From Hydrogenophaga sp. (GTDB lineage Bacteria > Pseudomonadota > Gammaproteobacteria > Burkholderiales > Burkholderiaceae_C), in assembly GCA_021154985.1 (NCBI GenBank), contig JAJNQE010000139.1, forward strand, positions 1 through 64,000: a DNA stretch of 64,000 nt, given 5' to 3'. Below the pieces are notes generated by a model, which was not told the origin of the DNA, ran no database searches, and saw only the letters and a program-made list of their open reading frames with translations. Below, piece by piece: positions 9,818 through 17,888 of the stretch; positions within the stretch are counted from its first letter, which is position 1; every line of letters begins with the position of its first letter. The position numbers were made by a program, and so were the translations under genes.

Positions 9818-9840
9818 CCGATGGCCGATGGCCGACAGCG

Positions 9841-10356
9841 TCAGACCCTGCGCCTCGACGCCGACCGTGAGCGACTCAACTTCGGCAGATCCAGCGCTTC
9901 CAGGTTGACCCTGGCGCGTGCAGCCAGTCGCTGGACGAGACCATCGAGCTGAGCGATCTCATGCGGCTCCAGCGCCAACAGCAGTTGCCTGTCGAGCTCG
10001 ACCACCACCGGGAAGAAGTCGTCGTACAGCGCGCGGCCTTTCTCCGTCAGGGACACCCGGGCTTGACGCCGGTCGCTGGGGATCACGACGCGCGCAATCA
10101 GACCCTTGTCCGCCAGCGCCGTCACGATGCGCGATGTGCGAGCGCGGTCCAGCTGGGCAACGTCCGCCAGCTCGGACGACAGCATGGGGCCATGCCGGAA
10201 CAAGACAACGACCAGACGCCACTCTCGGCGCGAGACACCATGGCGGGCCTGACACAGGCGTCCAACGGGCGCCACGGCCACCGCCTGCAATCGAGAGAGG
10301 CGGTAGAGGAACAACTCACTGGCCGCATCGGCTGGCGCAGGCAGGGATTCAGACAC
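9841..10356 (-). CDS. MarR-family transcriptional regulator
   Basis: A 171-residue MarR winged-helix protein. The HTH reads LSSELADVAQLDRARTSRIV and the wing contains DRRQARVSLTEKG, both typical. The start is GTG at 10356, immediately after a CAGGAG site; an overlapping ATG at 10358 is in another frame. It faces away from the Bug solute-binding protein gene across a 104-base gap holding an ATTGGTCAAT palindrome, so it probably regulates itself and that gene in response to an aromatic or carboxylic acid. The ligand is unknown. Confidence 0.85.
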   Translation of the reverse strand: MSESLPAPADAASELFLYRLSRLQAVAVAPVGRLCQARHGVSRREWRLVVVLFRHGPMLSSELADVAQLDRARTSRIVTALADKGLIARVVIPSDRRQARVSLTEKGRALYDDFFPVVVELDRQLLLALEPHEIAQLDGLVQRLAARARVNLEALDLPKLSRSRSASRRRV

Positions 10357-10393
10357 ATGGACTCCTGTGGGTGAATACCCTGAGCTTAGTTGT

Positions 10394-10403
10394 ATTGGTC
10401 AAT
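10394..10403. promoter_or_regulatory. Palindrome ATTGGTCAAT, candidate MarR operator
   Basis: Perfect ATTG-GT-CAAT dyad, within a looser TTGTATTGGTCAATCAAG symmetry, centred between marR and the divergent Bug gene. MarR operators are commonly AT-rich 10-20-bp dyads with TTG/CAA half-sites. Inferred. Confidence 0.5.
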
Positions 10404-10460
10404 CAAGTGCTCCGGGCATAGATTCGAGCTTGTCCGCATCAGAACAGCCTTGGAGACACC

Positions 10461-11459
10461 ATGCCCATCTCGACTTTTTCACTGTTGCCCTCTCGTCTGG
10501 CCAGCACAGCCCTGCTCGGCCTTGCTGCAGCCTGCGCCGTGCCGCCAGCACTGGCCCAGGCCTGGCCGAGCAAGACCGTCACGCTGGTGGTGGGCACGCC
10601 ACCGGGCGGCTCGGTCGACGTCTATGGCCGCGCCCTGGCAGACCAGCTCGCCAAACAAACCGGGGGCACCTTCATTGTGGAAAACCGGGCGGGCGCCAAC
10701 GGCAACCTCAGTGCCGAACACGTGCGCAACGCCGCTGCCGACGGCCACACCCTGTGGGTCAGCACGCAGGCCATGTTCACCATCAACCCGTCGGTGTACC
10801 CGGCCATGCGCTGGCAGCAGGCAGACTTCAAACCCATTGCCAAAGGCATCGAAAGCCCGCTGGTGCTGGTCACCCACCCTTCGGTGCCCGCCAAGACGCT
10901 GCCCGAGCTTGCCAAGTGGATCGCAGCCCATCCCGGCAAGGCGGCGTACGCTTCGTTCAGCCCTGGCACACCATCGCACTTTCTGGGCTTCCAGCTCAGC
11001 GAACGCCTGAAGCTCAACATGGTGCACGTGCCCTACAAGGGCAGTGCGCCGCAGATCGCCGACCTGCTCGGGGGCCAGGTGCTGCTCGGGTTCACCCAGC
11101 TCCAGGCGGCGTTGCCCCAGGTGCAGGCGGGCAAGCTCAACGCCATCGTCGTCACGTCGAAAGAGCGCACCAGGTTCATGCCGGAGGTGCCCACCCTGGC
11201 CGAGGTCGGGTACCCGGACTTGAGTTCCACCGTCTGGTTCGGCTTGATGGCACCCTCGGCCACGCCCAAGGCGGCGTTGGACCAGATTCAAGCGGCCACG
11301 GTAAAGGCGCAGGCCAACGCGGACTACTCGGCCAAGCTGGTGGCACAAGGTTTTGACGTGCCACAGGAAAGCGGTGAGGCCTTTGCGGCAACGATTTCCC
11401 TCGAGACGGCGCGCTGGGGGCAAGTGGTCAAGGCCACCGGCTTCCGCGCCGACAACTGA
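10461..11459 (+). CDS. Bug-family periplasmic solute-binding protein (TctC-like)
   Basis: A 332-residue periplasmic protein of the tripartite tricarboxylate transporter receptor family. It has a clear signal peptide (hydrophobic segment LASTALLGLAAACA and cleavage near PALAQA, about residue 33), then PSKTVTLVVGTPPGGSVDVYGR and IVENRAGANGN, the ligand-cradling motifs of Bug proteins, which bind carboxylates or aromatic acids. No TctA/TctB membrane genes are adjacent, as is common for the many orphan Bug proteins of Burkholderiales. It is followed after 12 bases by a DUF3237 gene and is probably controlled by the divergent MarR. Confidence 0.9.
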   Translation: MPISTFSLLPSRLASTALLGLAAACAVPPALAQAWPSKTVTLVVGTPPGGSVDVYGRALADQLAKQTGGTFIVENRAGANGNLSAEHVRNAAADGHTLWVSTQAMFTINPSVYPAMRWQQADFKPIAKGIESPLVLVTHPSVPAKTLPELAKWIAAHPGKAAYASFSPGTPSHFLGFQLSERLKLNMVHVPYKGSAPQIADLLGGQVLLGFTQLQAALPQVQAGKLNAIVVTSKERTRFMPEVPTLAEVGYPDLSSTVWFGLMAPSATPKAALDQIQAATVKAQANADYSAKLVAQGFDVPQESGEAFAATISLETARWGQVVKATGFRADN

Positions 11460-11471
11460 GCGCCACCACCC

Positions 11472-11942
11472 ATGCTGACGCAACCTCGTCCTCCCGAACT
11501 GGAGTTCTTCGCCACGCTCTCGGTGCTGGTGGCGCCTGCGCAGGAAATCGGCCAGACGCCCGCCGGCAAACGGCGCATCATTCCCATCACCGGCGGGTAC
11601 GTGCAGGGCCATGGCTGGACAGCGCGCGTGCTGCCCGGCGGCGCGGACTTTCAGGCCATCGTGACGCCGTCGCTGGCGCAACTCGACGCGCGGTACGTGC
11701 TGGAGACAGAGGCGGGCGAACTGATCTACGTGTGCAACAGGGCGGTGCGCTCAGCTCCGCCCGACGTCACCGCACGCCTGATCCGGGGCGAACCGGTGGA
11801 CCCGGGCCTGGTGTACTTCCGCTGCTCACCGACATTCGAAACCGCAGCGCCCTCGCTCGCCTGGATCAATGAACGGATGTTCGTGGGCACCGGCGTGCGG
11901 CGCCCCGATCAGGTCGACATTGCCTGCTTCACGGTGCTGTGA
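11472..11942 (+). CDS. DUF3237 family protein
   Basis: A 156-residue protein without signal peptide. The stretches LEFFATLSVLVAP near the start, RRIIPITGGYVQG and the C-terminal FVGTGVRRPDQVDIACFTVL are the hallmarks of DUF3237, a small beta-barrel family often encoded next to Bug proteins and aromatic-degradation genes. Biochemical role unknown. It begins 12 bases after the Bug gene and is very likely co-transcribed. The following 216 bases (11943-12158) carry no recognisable gene. Confidence 0.85.
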   Translation: MLTQPRPPELEFFATLSVLVAPAQEIGQTPAGKRRIIPITGGYVQGHGWTARVLPGGADFQAIVTPSLAQLDARYVLETEAGELIYVCNRAVRSAPPDVTARLIRGEPVDPGLVYFRCSPTFETAAPSLAWINERMFVGTGVRRPDQVDIACFTVL

Positions 11943-12158
11943 AGCGCGTTCAACGCGCGGACATCATTCACACACGAACAACCGCGCGGCTTGAGTCAGC
12001 TGCTCGGCGAATCGAGAATCCGCCAGCGCCGAGGGCATTCACGAGACCGCCGGTGACTCAGCCACAGGCTGTCGATCTGGCGGGCTGTCGTTCGTCGTCG
12101 GGGTACGGAGCGCCCACCGCAGGGCGAGCCGATCCATCCAACCCGCAGGAGTGAAGAC

Positions 12159-12527
12159 ATGGCCTACATCGACGGTTTCGTGATCGCAGTCCCCACCGCC
12201 AACAAACAGAAGTTCATCGAGCACGCGCGCCACTTCGACGCCCTCTTCATCGAGCTGGGTGCCACCCGTGTCCTGGAAGCGTGGGGCGACGACGTGCCGG
12301 ACGGCAAGGTCACCGACTTCCGCCGCGCAGTTCAGGCCACCGCCGACGAGACGGTGGCCTTTTCGTGGGTCGAATGGCCGGACAAGGCCACGCGCGACGC
12401 CGGCATGAAAAAGATGATGGAAGACCCGCGCATGGACCCGTCCGCGTCCGGCAACCCGCCCATGCCCTTCGACGGCAAACGCATGATCTTCGGCGGCTTC
12501 GATCAGGTCGTTGAAGTGAAGGCCTGA
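12159..12527 (+). CDS. DUF1428 (YbaA-like) protein
   Basis: A 122-residue protein of the DUF1428/YbaA family, a ferredoxin-like alpha/beta-barrel fold of unknown function. Seen: MAYIDGFVIAVPTANKQKF at the start, WGDDVPDGKVTDF and the C-terminal PFDGKRMIFGGFD, all diagnostic. A GCAGGAG ribosome site precedes the ATG. Its stop lies in the left arm of a hairpin shared with the convergent monooxygenase gene. Members are often found beside YCII and ECF sigma genes, as here. Confidence 0.88.
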   Translation: MAYIDGFVIAVPTANKQKFIEHARHFDALFIELGATRVLEAWGDDVPDGKVTDFRRAVQATADETVAFSWVEWPDKATRDAGMKKMMEDPRMDPSASGNPPMPFDGKRMIFGGFDQVVEVKA

Positions 12528-12543
12528 GCAGCCCCGCTCAGGC
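12522..12543. terminator. Palindromic terminator containing both stop codons
   Basis: GCCTGAGC-AGCCCC-GCTCAGGC with perfect 8-bp arms. The left arm contains the TGA of the plus-strand gene and the right arm the TGA of the minus-strand gene. It would fold identically in either transcript. Confidence 0.65.
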
Positions 12544-13698
12544 GCGCTGGCCCGCGGCAATGTGATCGGCCACCTGCTGCGCCTGCGCTGCGATCGCACG
12601 CAACAGACCGCCGGGCTGGCGCACGTCGAAGCCCACGAAGTACACCCCCGCCAAGGCACCCTGCCCCACCACCTCGGTGGGCATGCCGCGAGCGTCCAGC
12701 GGCAGAGGCGTGGCAGGAAACAGTTCGCCCAAGGCGGCGTCGTACCCGGTGGCCAGCAGCACCACATCAAACGGGTGCTCGGTGCCGTCGGTGAAGCGCA
12801 CGCCGCCGTGCAGCAGCGTCTGGATGCCGGGGTAGACCTGGATGTCGCCGCGCTTGATGCGCGCCACCGTGCCGACGTCGATCACGGGCGTCTTGCCGTC
12901 TTCGCGCAGCTGGCGCAGCGGTGATGCCCCTGCGGTGTGCAGTCCGTAGCGGCCGAGGTCGCCCACGGTGAGGTTGCGCAGCAGCGTGGCAGCGGCGTCG
13001 CCCATCGCCGGTGGCAAGCGGCTGAGCAAAATGCTGGAAAGCTGGGTGGGTCGACCCAGAACGTCGCGGTACACGATGTTGATGGGCGAGCGCACCGAGA
13101 GTGCCGCACGCACGCCGCTCTCCACCAGATCGAGCGCGATCTCGGCGCCGGTGTTGCCCATGCCCACCACCAGCACGCGCTGGTTCGCAAACGGTTTGGC
13201 GTTGCGGTACTCGCGGCTGTGAAGCACCCGCCCGCCAAAGTGGTCCTCACCCGGCAAGGCGGGTGCGCGCGCACGGCGGTTGGCGCCGGTGGCCACCACC
13301 ACCTGGCGCGAAGCAATGAGCCGCCCGCCCGAGGTGCGCGTGATCCAGCCAGCCCCCCGGAGCGCGGGCTCGATGCCCACCACAGCTTCTCCCAGCTCGG
13401 GTTCGATGCCGTGGCGATCGGCGTAGCGCGTGAGGTAGTCCACCACACCCTGGCGTGGCACATACCGTGGCGCGCTGTCGGGAAACGGCAGCCCCGGCAA
13501 GGCCGAGTGGGTTTTGACGGTGTGCAGGTGCAGGCGCTCGTAGTGGTGGCGCCAGCTCGACGCCACCTCGCGCGCCTGGTCGATCACCAGCGAGCGCTCG
13601 CCATGCTGCGCGAGGCAGGCGGCGGTGGCCAGGCCGGCAGGGCCTGCGCCAATGACGAGCGTATCGACCTCGCTGCGCGTGGTGGGTGTGGAGTCCAT
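12538..13698 (-). CDS. Flavin-dependent monooxygenase (FMO/BVMO-like)
   Basis: A 386-residue NAD(P)/FAD oxidoreductase. First Rossmann motif GAGPAGLATA (about 17-26), a second nucleotide motif VVGMGNTGAEIA (about 173-184) and a late ATGYD. This architecture is that of YUCCA/FMO-like monooxygenases that hydroxylate small or lipophilic substrates with NADPH. The start at 13698 (MDSTPTT) was preferred to the upstream ATG at 13749 because similarity begins only here; the ribosome site is weak. It lies 83 bases downstream of the sigma factor gene, so it could be its last operon member. Confidence 0.85.
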   Translation of the reverse strand: MDSTPTTRSEVDTLVIGAGPAGLATAACLAQHGERSLVIDQAREVASSWRHHYERLHLHTVKTHSALPGLPFPDSAPRYVPRQGVVDYLTRYADRHGIEPELGEAVVGIEPALRGAGWITRTSGGRLIASRQVVVATGANRRARAPALPGEDHFGGRVLHSREYRNAKPFANQRVLVVGMGNTGAEIALDLVESGVRAALSVRSPINIVYRDVLGRPTQLSSILLSRLPPAMGDAAATLLRNLTVGDLGRYGLHTAGASPLRQLREDGKTPVIDVGTVARIKRGDIQVYPGIQTLLHGGVRFTDGTEHPFDVVLLATGYDAALGELFPATPLPLDARGMPTEVVGQGALAGVYFVGFDVRQPGGLLRAIAAQAQQVADHIAAGQRA

Positions 13699-13781
13699 GA
13701 ACACTCGTTGTTTTGAACGAGTGTGGGGCGCGCGCATGCGCCGCGCCATGAGGGCTTACACCCGGGCAAAAGGGCCACAGA

Positions 13782-15050
13782 TCAGCGCAGACTCTCCGCC
13801 CGTTCCAGCAGGAAAGTTCGCTCCCGCTCGTTGCCGGCCAGGGCGGCGGCACGCTCGAACTCGGCCCGGGCCTCGGCAGCGCGCCCCAGCCGCGCGAGCA
13901 GGTCACCGCGCACGCCGGGCAGCCAGTGGTAAGCCTGCATGGCCTTGTGGTGCAGCAGGGCGTCTGCGATCAGCAGGCCGGCGGCCGGCCCCGCGTGCAT
14001 GGCCACAGCCACCGCCCGGTTGAGTTCGACCACGGGTGACGGCGCCAGGCGTGCGAGCTCGCCGTAGAGCGCGGCGATGCGCGCCCAGTCGGTGTCTTGC
14101 GCGCGCAGAGCGCGCGCGTGGCAGGCGGCCAGCGCGGCCTGCAGCTGGTAGGGGCCGGCAACTGGCGCCAGCGATTCGGCCCGCGCCAGCCCCGCCAGGC
14201 CCCGGCGGATGAGCAAGGCGTCCCAGCGGCTGCGGTCTTGGTCGGCCAGCAGCACCGGGCGGCCTTGGTCGTCGGTGCGCGCGGCGGCGCGCGAGGCCTG
14301 GATTTCCATCAGGGCCAGCAGACCGTGCACCTCGGCCTGCTGCGGCGCAATGCCGGCCAGCATGCGGCCCAGGCGCAGGGCTTCGTCGCACAACGCAGGG
14401 CGCATCCAGTCGGCGCCGCTGGTGGCGGTGTAGCCCTCGTTGAACACGAGGTAGACCACCTCCAGCACCGACGACAGGCGTTCACCGAGGGCATCACCGC
14501 GCGGCACCTCGAAGGGCACACCGGCGTCGCCGAGCGTTTTTTTGGCGCGCACGATGCGCTGGGCGATGGTGGCTTCCGGCACAAGAAAGGCCCGCGCAAT
14601 TTCGTGGGTGGTGAGACCGCCCAGCAGCTTGAGCGTGAGGGCCACGCGCGCGTCGGTGCCGAGCACGGGGTGGCAGGCGGTGAACACCAGGCGCAGCAAG
14701 TCGTCGCCGATGTCGTCCTGCCGCGCCTCGTCGAGTGCGTCCACAAAATCGGGCACATGGTCGGCACCCAGGGCTTCAAGATCGGCAGCGATGCCGTCGT
14801 GCCGCGCCTCGGCCATCTGACGGTGGCGCAGGTGGTCCAGCGCGCGGCGCTTGGCGGTGGTCATGAGCCAGGCGGCGGGGTTGTCGGGCACCCCTTGCGC
14901 AGGCCAGTGTTCGAGCGCAGCCACCAGCGCGTCCTGCGCCAGCTCTTCGGCCACGCCCACGTCGCGCACCACGCGCGCCACATGCGCGGTGATGCGCGCG
15001 GACTCCAGCCGCCACACGGTGGCGATGGTCTGGTGGACGCTGGAGTGCAT
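13782..15050 (-). CDS. ECF42-type RNA polymerase sigma factor with TPR-like C-terminal extension
   Basis: A 422-residue sigma factor, much longer than ordinary ECF proteins (about 200). Sigma-2 region (AEELAQDALVAALEHWP), the -10-binding NPAAWLMTTAKRRALDHLR, sigma-4 HTH (LTTHEIARAFLVPEATIAQRIVRAKK) and then about 230 helical residues with a DUF6596/TPR-like pattern (NEGYTATSG, ELNRAVAVAM, YHWLPGVRGDLL). This is the ECF42 group, typically linked to DGPF/YCII proteins and regulated through its C-terminal extension rather than by an anti-sigma factor. The gene is last of five tightly spaced minus-strand genes and follows the VOC gene by 9 bases. Confidence 0.88.
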   Translation of the reverse strand: MHSSVHQTIATVWRLESARITAHVARVVRDVGVAEELAQDALVAALEHWPAQGVPDNPAAWLMTTAKRRALDHLRHRQMAEARHDGIAADLEALGADHVPDFVDALDEARQDDIGDDLLRLVFTACHPVLGTDARVALTLKLLGGLTTHEIARAFLVPEATIAQRIVRAKKTLGDAGVPFEVPRGDALGERLSSVLEVVYLVFNEGYTATSGADWMRPALCDEALRLGRMLAGIAPQQAEVHGLLALMEIQASRAAARTDDQGRPVLLADQDRSRWDALLIRRGLAGLARAESLAPVAGPYQLQAALAACHARALRAQDTDWARIAALYGELARLAPSPVVELNRAVAVAMHAGPAAGLLIADALLHHKAMQAYHWLPGVRGDLLARLGRAAEARAEFERAAALAGNERERTFLLERAESLR

Positions 15051-15059
15051 GGGCAGCGG

Positions 15060-15470
15060 CTACATCTGCGCGGGCGCTTGGGCCATGTCCATCCAGAACA
15101 CCTCCCACTGGTGGCCGTCCAGATCGGCAAAGCCGTGCTGGAACATGAAGCCGTGGTCCACGGGCGCGTTGGGTGTGGTGGCACCGGCGGCCACGGCTTT
15201 GGTCACGAGTTCGGCCACCTCGGCACGGCTGTCGCACGAGAGCGCGATCAGCACCTCGGTGCTCTTCTTCGCATCGACAATCGGCAGCTGGGTGAAACCC
15301 TGGAAGAAGGGCTCGACCAGCAGCATGGCAAAGATGTTGGGCGCGATTTCCAGACAGGCGCCCTTCTCGTTGGTGAACTGTGGGTTGAAGCTCAAACCCA
15401 GCGCCTGGAAAAAGGCCTGGGAAGCGTTCAAGTCCTTGACGGGCAGGTTGACGAAGATCTGGCGCAGCAT
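15060..15470 (-). CDS. VOC (glyoxalase-fold) family protein
   Basis: A 136-residue vicinal-oxygen-chelate protein. It shows MLRQIFVNLPVKDLNASQAFF at the start and FADLDGHQWEVFWMD at the end, the repeated beta-alpha-beta-beta-beta pattern of the glyoxalase/bleomycin resistance superfamily. Members of this subgroup are annotated PhnB/YaeR-like; the metal and substrate cannot be read from sequence. It sits between the SRPBCC and sigma genes with 22- and 9-base gaps. Confidence 0.88.
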   Translation of the reverse strand: MLRQIFVNLPVKDLNASQAFFQALGLSFNPQFTNEKGACLEIAPNIFAMLLVEPFFQGFTQLPIVDAKKSTEVLIALSCDSRAEVAELVTKAVAAGATTPNAPVDHGFMFQHGFADLDGHQWEVFWMDMAQAPAQM

Positions 15471-15492
15471 GGGGGTTCTCCTGTGGGGTGTT

Positions 15493-15936
15493 TCAGCGCG
15501 GGCTCTCGCAGAGCTGTTTGAGCTGTTCCAGGGCTGGCGGCCAGAGCCTGGCCATCATGTCCTCGTAGCCCCCGAACGCGTCCAGGTCGACGCGCAGGCG
15601 GGTGCCACCGCCTTCGTCGGTGAAGGTGTAGTTTTCATGGCAGGGCGCCCAGGCACGCACCGCGTCGCTGGTGGTGTCTTCCCGGCCCTTCTCGATGAAA
15701 CCGAGATGGCGGATCGACACGAATTCGGCCGGGCGGTGTTCGGCAATCTCGGACACCATGCCGTTGCCCGCCGGGTCGAGGAACCGGATCGCGTCGCCCT
15801 GCTGCCAAGAGCCTTCGAACCGCGAGCCTTCGCAGAACGCGCTGGTCCATTGTTCGTAGGTGGGCGACTGAAGCATGGTGGCCCACACGCGCTCGCGCGG
15901 CGCCTGGATGAGGATGTCGAAGTGTTGGGTCGGCAT
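15493..15936 (-). CDS. SRPBCC/AHSA1-like protein
   Basis: A 147-residue START-like (Bet v 1 fold) protein: FDILIQAPRERVWATMLQS at the N-terminus, then FCEGSRFEGSW and a C-terminal LWPPALEQLKQL helix, the arrangement of activator-of-Hsp90-ATPase-1-like proteins. Such proteins bind hydrophobic ligands in a cavity and accompany many ECF41/42 loci. Start at 15936 (MPTQHFD) with a GGATCC-type spacer; the upstream in-frame ATG (15975) lies inside the YCII gene. 10 bases separate it from that gene. Confidence 0.85.
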   Translation of the reverse strand: MPTQHFDILIQAPRERVWATMLQSPTYEQWTSAFCEGSRFEGSWQQGDAIRFLDPAGNGMVSEIAEHRPAEFVSIRHLGFIEKGREDTTSDAVRAWAPCHENYTFTDEGGGTRLRVDLDAFGGYEDMMARLWPPALEQLKQLCESPR

Positions 15937-15946
15937 GTCGGATCCT

Positions 15947-16378
15947 TCAGCATTTTTCGCCTTGCATGGCGTCAAGCTTCTTGAAATCTTCCAGCGGCTG
16001 GCTGGGCGGGAAGTCGTCCAGTTCGTACAGCTGGCGCAGCTCGATCACGGCGGCCTTGCCCCGGCCGGCCGGGTTGGGAAACCGGCGACTCCACTCCAGC
16101 GCTTCCTCGCGCGACCGCACCTGGATCAGGGTGTAGCCGGCGATGAGTTCCTTGGCTTCGGCGAACGGCCCGTCCACGATGCGCTTGCCACCATCGGCGC
16201 CGAAATGCACGCGCCAACCCTTGTGACTGGGGTGCAAGCCCGAGCCATCGAGCAGCACGCCCGCCTGCGCCATGTCTTCGTGAAAGCGCACCATCTCGGC
16301 CATGAGCGCTTCGTCGGGCGCGGGGGTGGTTTCGGCTTCAAACTCGTCGCAAGACTTGACGATCATCATGAATCGCAT
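15947..16378 (-). CDS. YCII-related (DGPF) protein
   Basis: A 143-residue YCII-domain protein. MRFMMIVKSCDEFEAE opens the ferredoxin-like fold and RIVDGPFAEAKELIAGY contains the DGPF motif that gives the family its name. DGPF proteins are the classic genomic partners of ECF42 sigma factors; their reaction is unknown. The gene is directly downstream (47 bases) of a TGTCGA-N17-CGTC element that matches the ECF42 target promoter. It is followed by the SRPBCC, VOC and sigma genes, which together form an operon. Confidence 0.9.
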   Translation of the reverse strand: MRFMMIVKSCDEFEAETTPAPDEALMAEMVRFHEDMAQAGVLLDGSGLHPSHKGWRVHFGADGGKRIVDGPFAEAKELIAGYTLIQVRSREEALEWSRRFPNPAGRGKAAVIELRQLYELDDFPPSQPLEDFKKLDAMQGEKC

Positions 16379-16424
16379 GGGTGTCTCCTGGTGAAAAGGA
16401 CCGGTGTGGTGCCTCAGCCGGTAC

Positions 16425-16451
16425 GACGAAGTAGCCCGGGCGTTCTCGACA
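16425..16451 (-). promoter_or_regulatory. ECF42-type promoter
   Basis: On the minus strand: TGTCGA (16451-16446), 17 bases, CGTC (16428-16425), 47 bases before the YCII start at 16378. This corresponds to the bipartite motif I recall for ECF42 promoters (TGTCGA in the -35 and CGA/TC in the -10). It would make the operon positively autoregulated by its own last gene. Confidence 0.65.
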
Positions 16452-16454
16452 CGC

Positions 16455-16808
16455 TCACGCGTAACACGGTGCCAGCGCACGCACCTCCACCGTGGCCCAC
16501 GCGGCCGCCGGGCAGGCCTGGGCGATGGCCACGGCTTCGTCCAGGCTCTCGCAGTCGAGCAAAAAGAAGCCGCCCACCATTTCCTTGGCCTCGGCAAACG
16601 GTCCGTCCACCACCTTGGCCTGCCCGGCGGCGGTGGAGACCCTCACCGCACTGGCCTGCGAGGCCAGCGACTCGGACGCCTTGAGCTTGCCCTGCGCCTG
16701 CAGGCTTTCACCAAACCGCTGCATGAGGCCGTACACCTCGCGGCCCTCGGCTTCCGTGCGCGTGGCGCGCTGCCCGGTGGGTTCAATGATCAACAGCATG
16801 TAGGACAT
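16455..16808 (-). CDS. Second YCII-related (DGPF) protein
   Basis: A 117-residue YCII protein starting MSYMLLIIEPTGQR and carrying KVVDGPFAEAKEMVGGFFLL, the same DGPF motif as its downstream paralogue. It is somewhat shorter, with a divergent N-terminus, so the pair is a paralogous duplication. The ECF42-like promoter lies downstream of this gene, so this copy must have its own promoter in the 126-base gap shared with the divergent Coq7 fusion gene. Much longer open frame in the same phase (to 18209) is non-coding overlap with the plus-strand genes. Confidence 0.88.
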   Translation of the reverse strand: MSYMLLIIEPTGQRATRTEAEGREVYGLMQRFGESLQAQGKLKASESLASQASAVRVSTAAGQAKVVDGPFAEAKEMVGGFFLLDCESLDEAVAIAQACPAAAWATVEVRALAPCYA

Positions 16809-16934
16809 GGGGTCTCCAGGCGGGGTGGACAACAGGCTGAACATCCTACACAGCCCGGGGTTTCTTTCACACCTCGGCTGGGGTCTTGGCGCGAGGCGCT
16901 GCACCGCCAAGCCGACGCCGATACCATCGATTTC

Positions 16935-17831
16935 ATGACCGACACCACCCCCGCCCAGACCTGCATGACCGTGCTGTACGACGGCGACTGCCCGCTGTGC
17001 CGGCGCGAGATCGCCGTGTACCAGGGCCTCGCAGCGAACGAACCGGTGCGCTGGGTCGATGTGAGTGCGCAGGGCACCGAGCTCCCCGCCGAACGCAGCC
17101 GGCTGATGGCCCGCTTTCATGTGCAGCGCGAAGACGGTCACCTGCTGAGTGGCGCCGAGGCGTTTCTGGCGCTGTGGGCGCGCCTGCCCGGCTGGCGCTG
17201 GCTGGCCTTTCTGGGCCGTGCGCCCGGCGCGGCCTGGCTGATGGAGCGCGCCTACGTGGGCTTCCTGCGCGTGCGCCCGGCCATGCAGCGCGTGGCGCGC
17301 GGGCTGGACGCACCCGCCGTGCCCGACGACATGCTGGCCGAGCTGCGATCGGACCACGCGGGCGAAACCGGCGCGGTGTGGATCTACCGCGGCATTGCCC
17401 TGGTGACGCGGGACGCCGAACTGAAGGCCTTTGCGTTGCGCCACGGCGCCACCGAACAAGACCACCTGCAGCGCGTGTGCGAGGTGCTGCCTTGGGCACG
17501 GCGCAGTTGGCTGCTGCCGGCCTGGCGGGTGGCGGGTTTCCTCACCGGCGCCCTGCCTGCGCTGGCGGGGCCACGCGCGGTGCACGCCACCATCGCATCG
17601 GTGGAAACCTTCGTCGACCACCACTACCAGCAGCAGATCGACCGCATCGAGGGACGACCCGGTGTGGAGCACCTGCGCGCCCTGCTGGTGGAATGCCAAG
17701 CCGACGAAGTGGCCCACCGCGATGAGGCGCTGGCCCTGCAGACCCAGCCGCCCGGGGTTGTGCTGCGCGCCTGGTGCGCGCTGGTGGGCAGCGGCTCGGC
17801 CACGGCGGTGAAGCTCGCGCGGCTCATCTGA
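16935..17831 (+). CDS. DCC (DUF393) thiol-disulfide domain fused to Coq7-type hydroxylase
   Basis: A 298-residue fusion. Residues 1-125 are a DUF393 'DCC' domain with the redox motif DGDCPLC (16-22). From about 135 the sequence is a Coq7 demethoxyubiquinone hydroxylase: DHAGE (E143), EQDH (E174, H177), VETF (E224) and DEVAH (E258/H261), which are the di-iron carboxylate and histidine ligands in the family's order. Coq7 hydroxylates 2-polyprenyl-3-methyl-6-methoxy-1,4-benzoquinone in ubiquinone synthesis, or related membrane-bound quinones. Start ATG 16935 follows a divergent promoter region shared with the YCII gene. Functional substrate of the fusion is inferred. Confidence 0.85.
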   Translation: MTDTTPAQTCMTVLYDGDCPLCRREIAVYQGLAANEPVRWVDVSAQGTELPAERSRLMARFHVQREDGHLLSGAEAFLALWARLPGWRWLAFLGRAPGAAWLMERAYVGFLRVRPAMQRVARGLDAPAVPDDMLAELRSDHAGETGAVWIYRGIALVTRDAELKAFALRHGATEQDHLQRVCEVLPWARRSWLLPAWRVAGFLTGALPALAGPRAVHATIASVETFVDHHYQQQIDRIEGRPGVEHLRALLVECQADEVAHRDEALALQTQPPGVVLRAWCALVGSGSATAVKLARLI

Positions 17832-17888
17832 CGCAGCAGCGTCGCCAACGGGCTTGACCCGCGCCACCCGTTGCGGAGAATCCCGCCC

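Noticed and set aside
9816..9835. Three tandem GGCCGAT units
   Set aside because: Very short and imperfect; likely chance in GC-rich spacer.
16404..16934. N-terminal extension of the Coq7 fusion frame upstream to 16404
   Set aside because: It overlaps the YCII gene on the other strand and has no similarity; a good start with family match lies at 16935.
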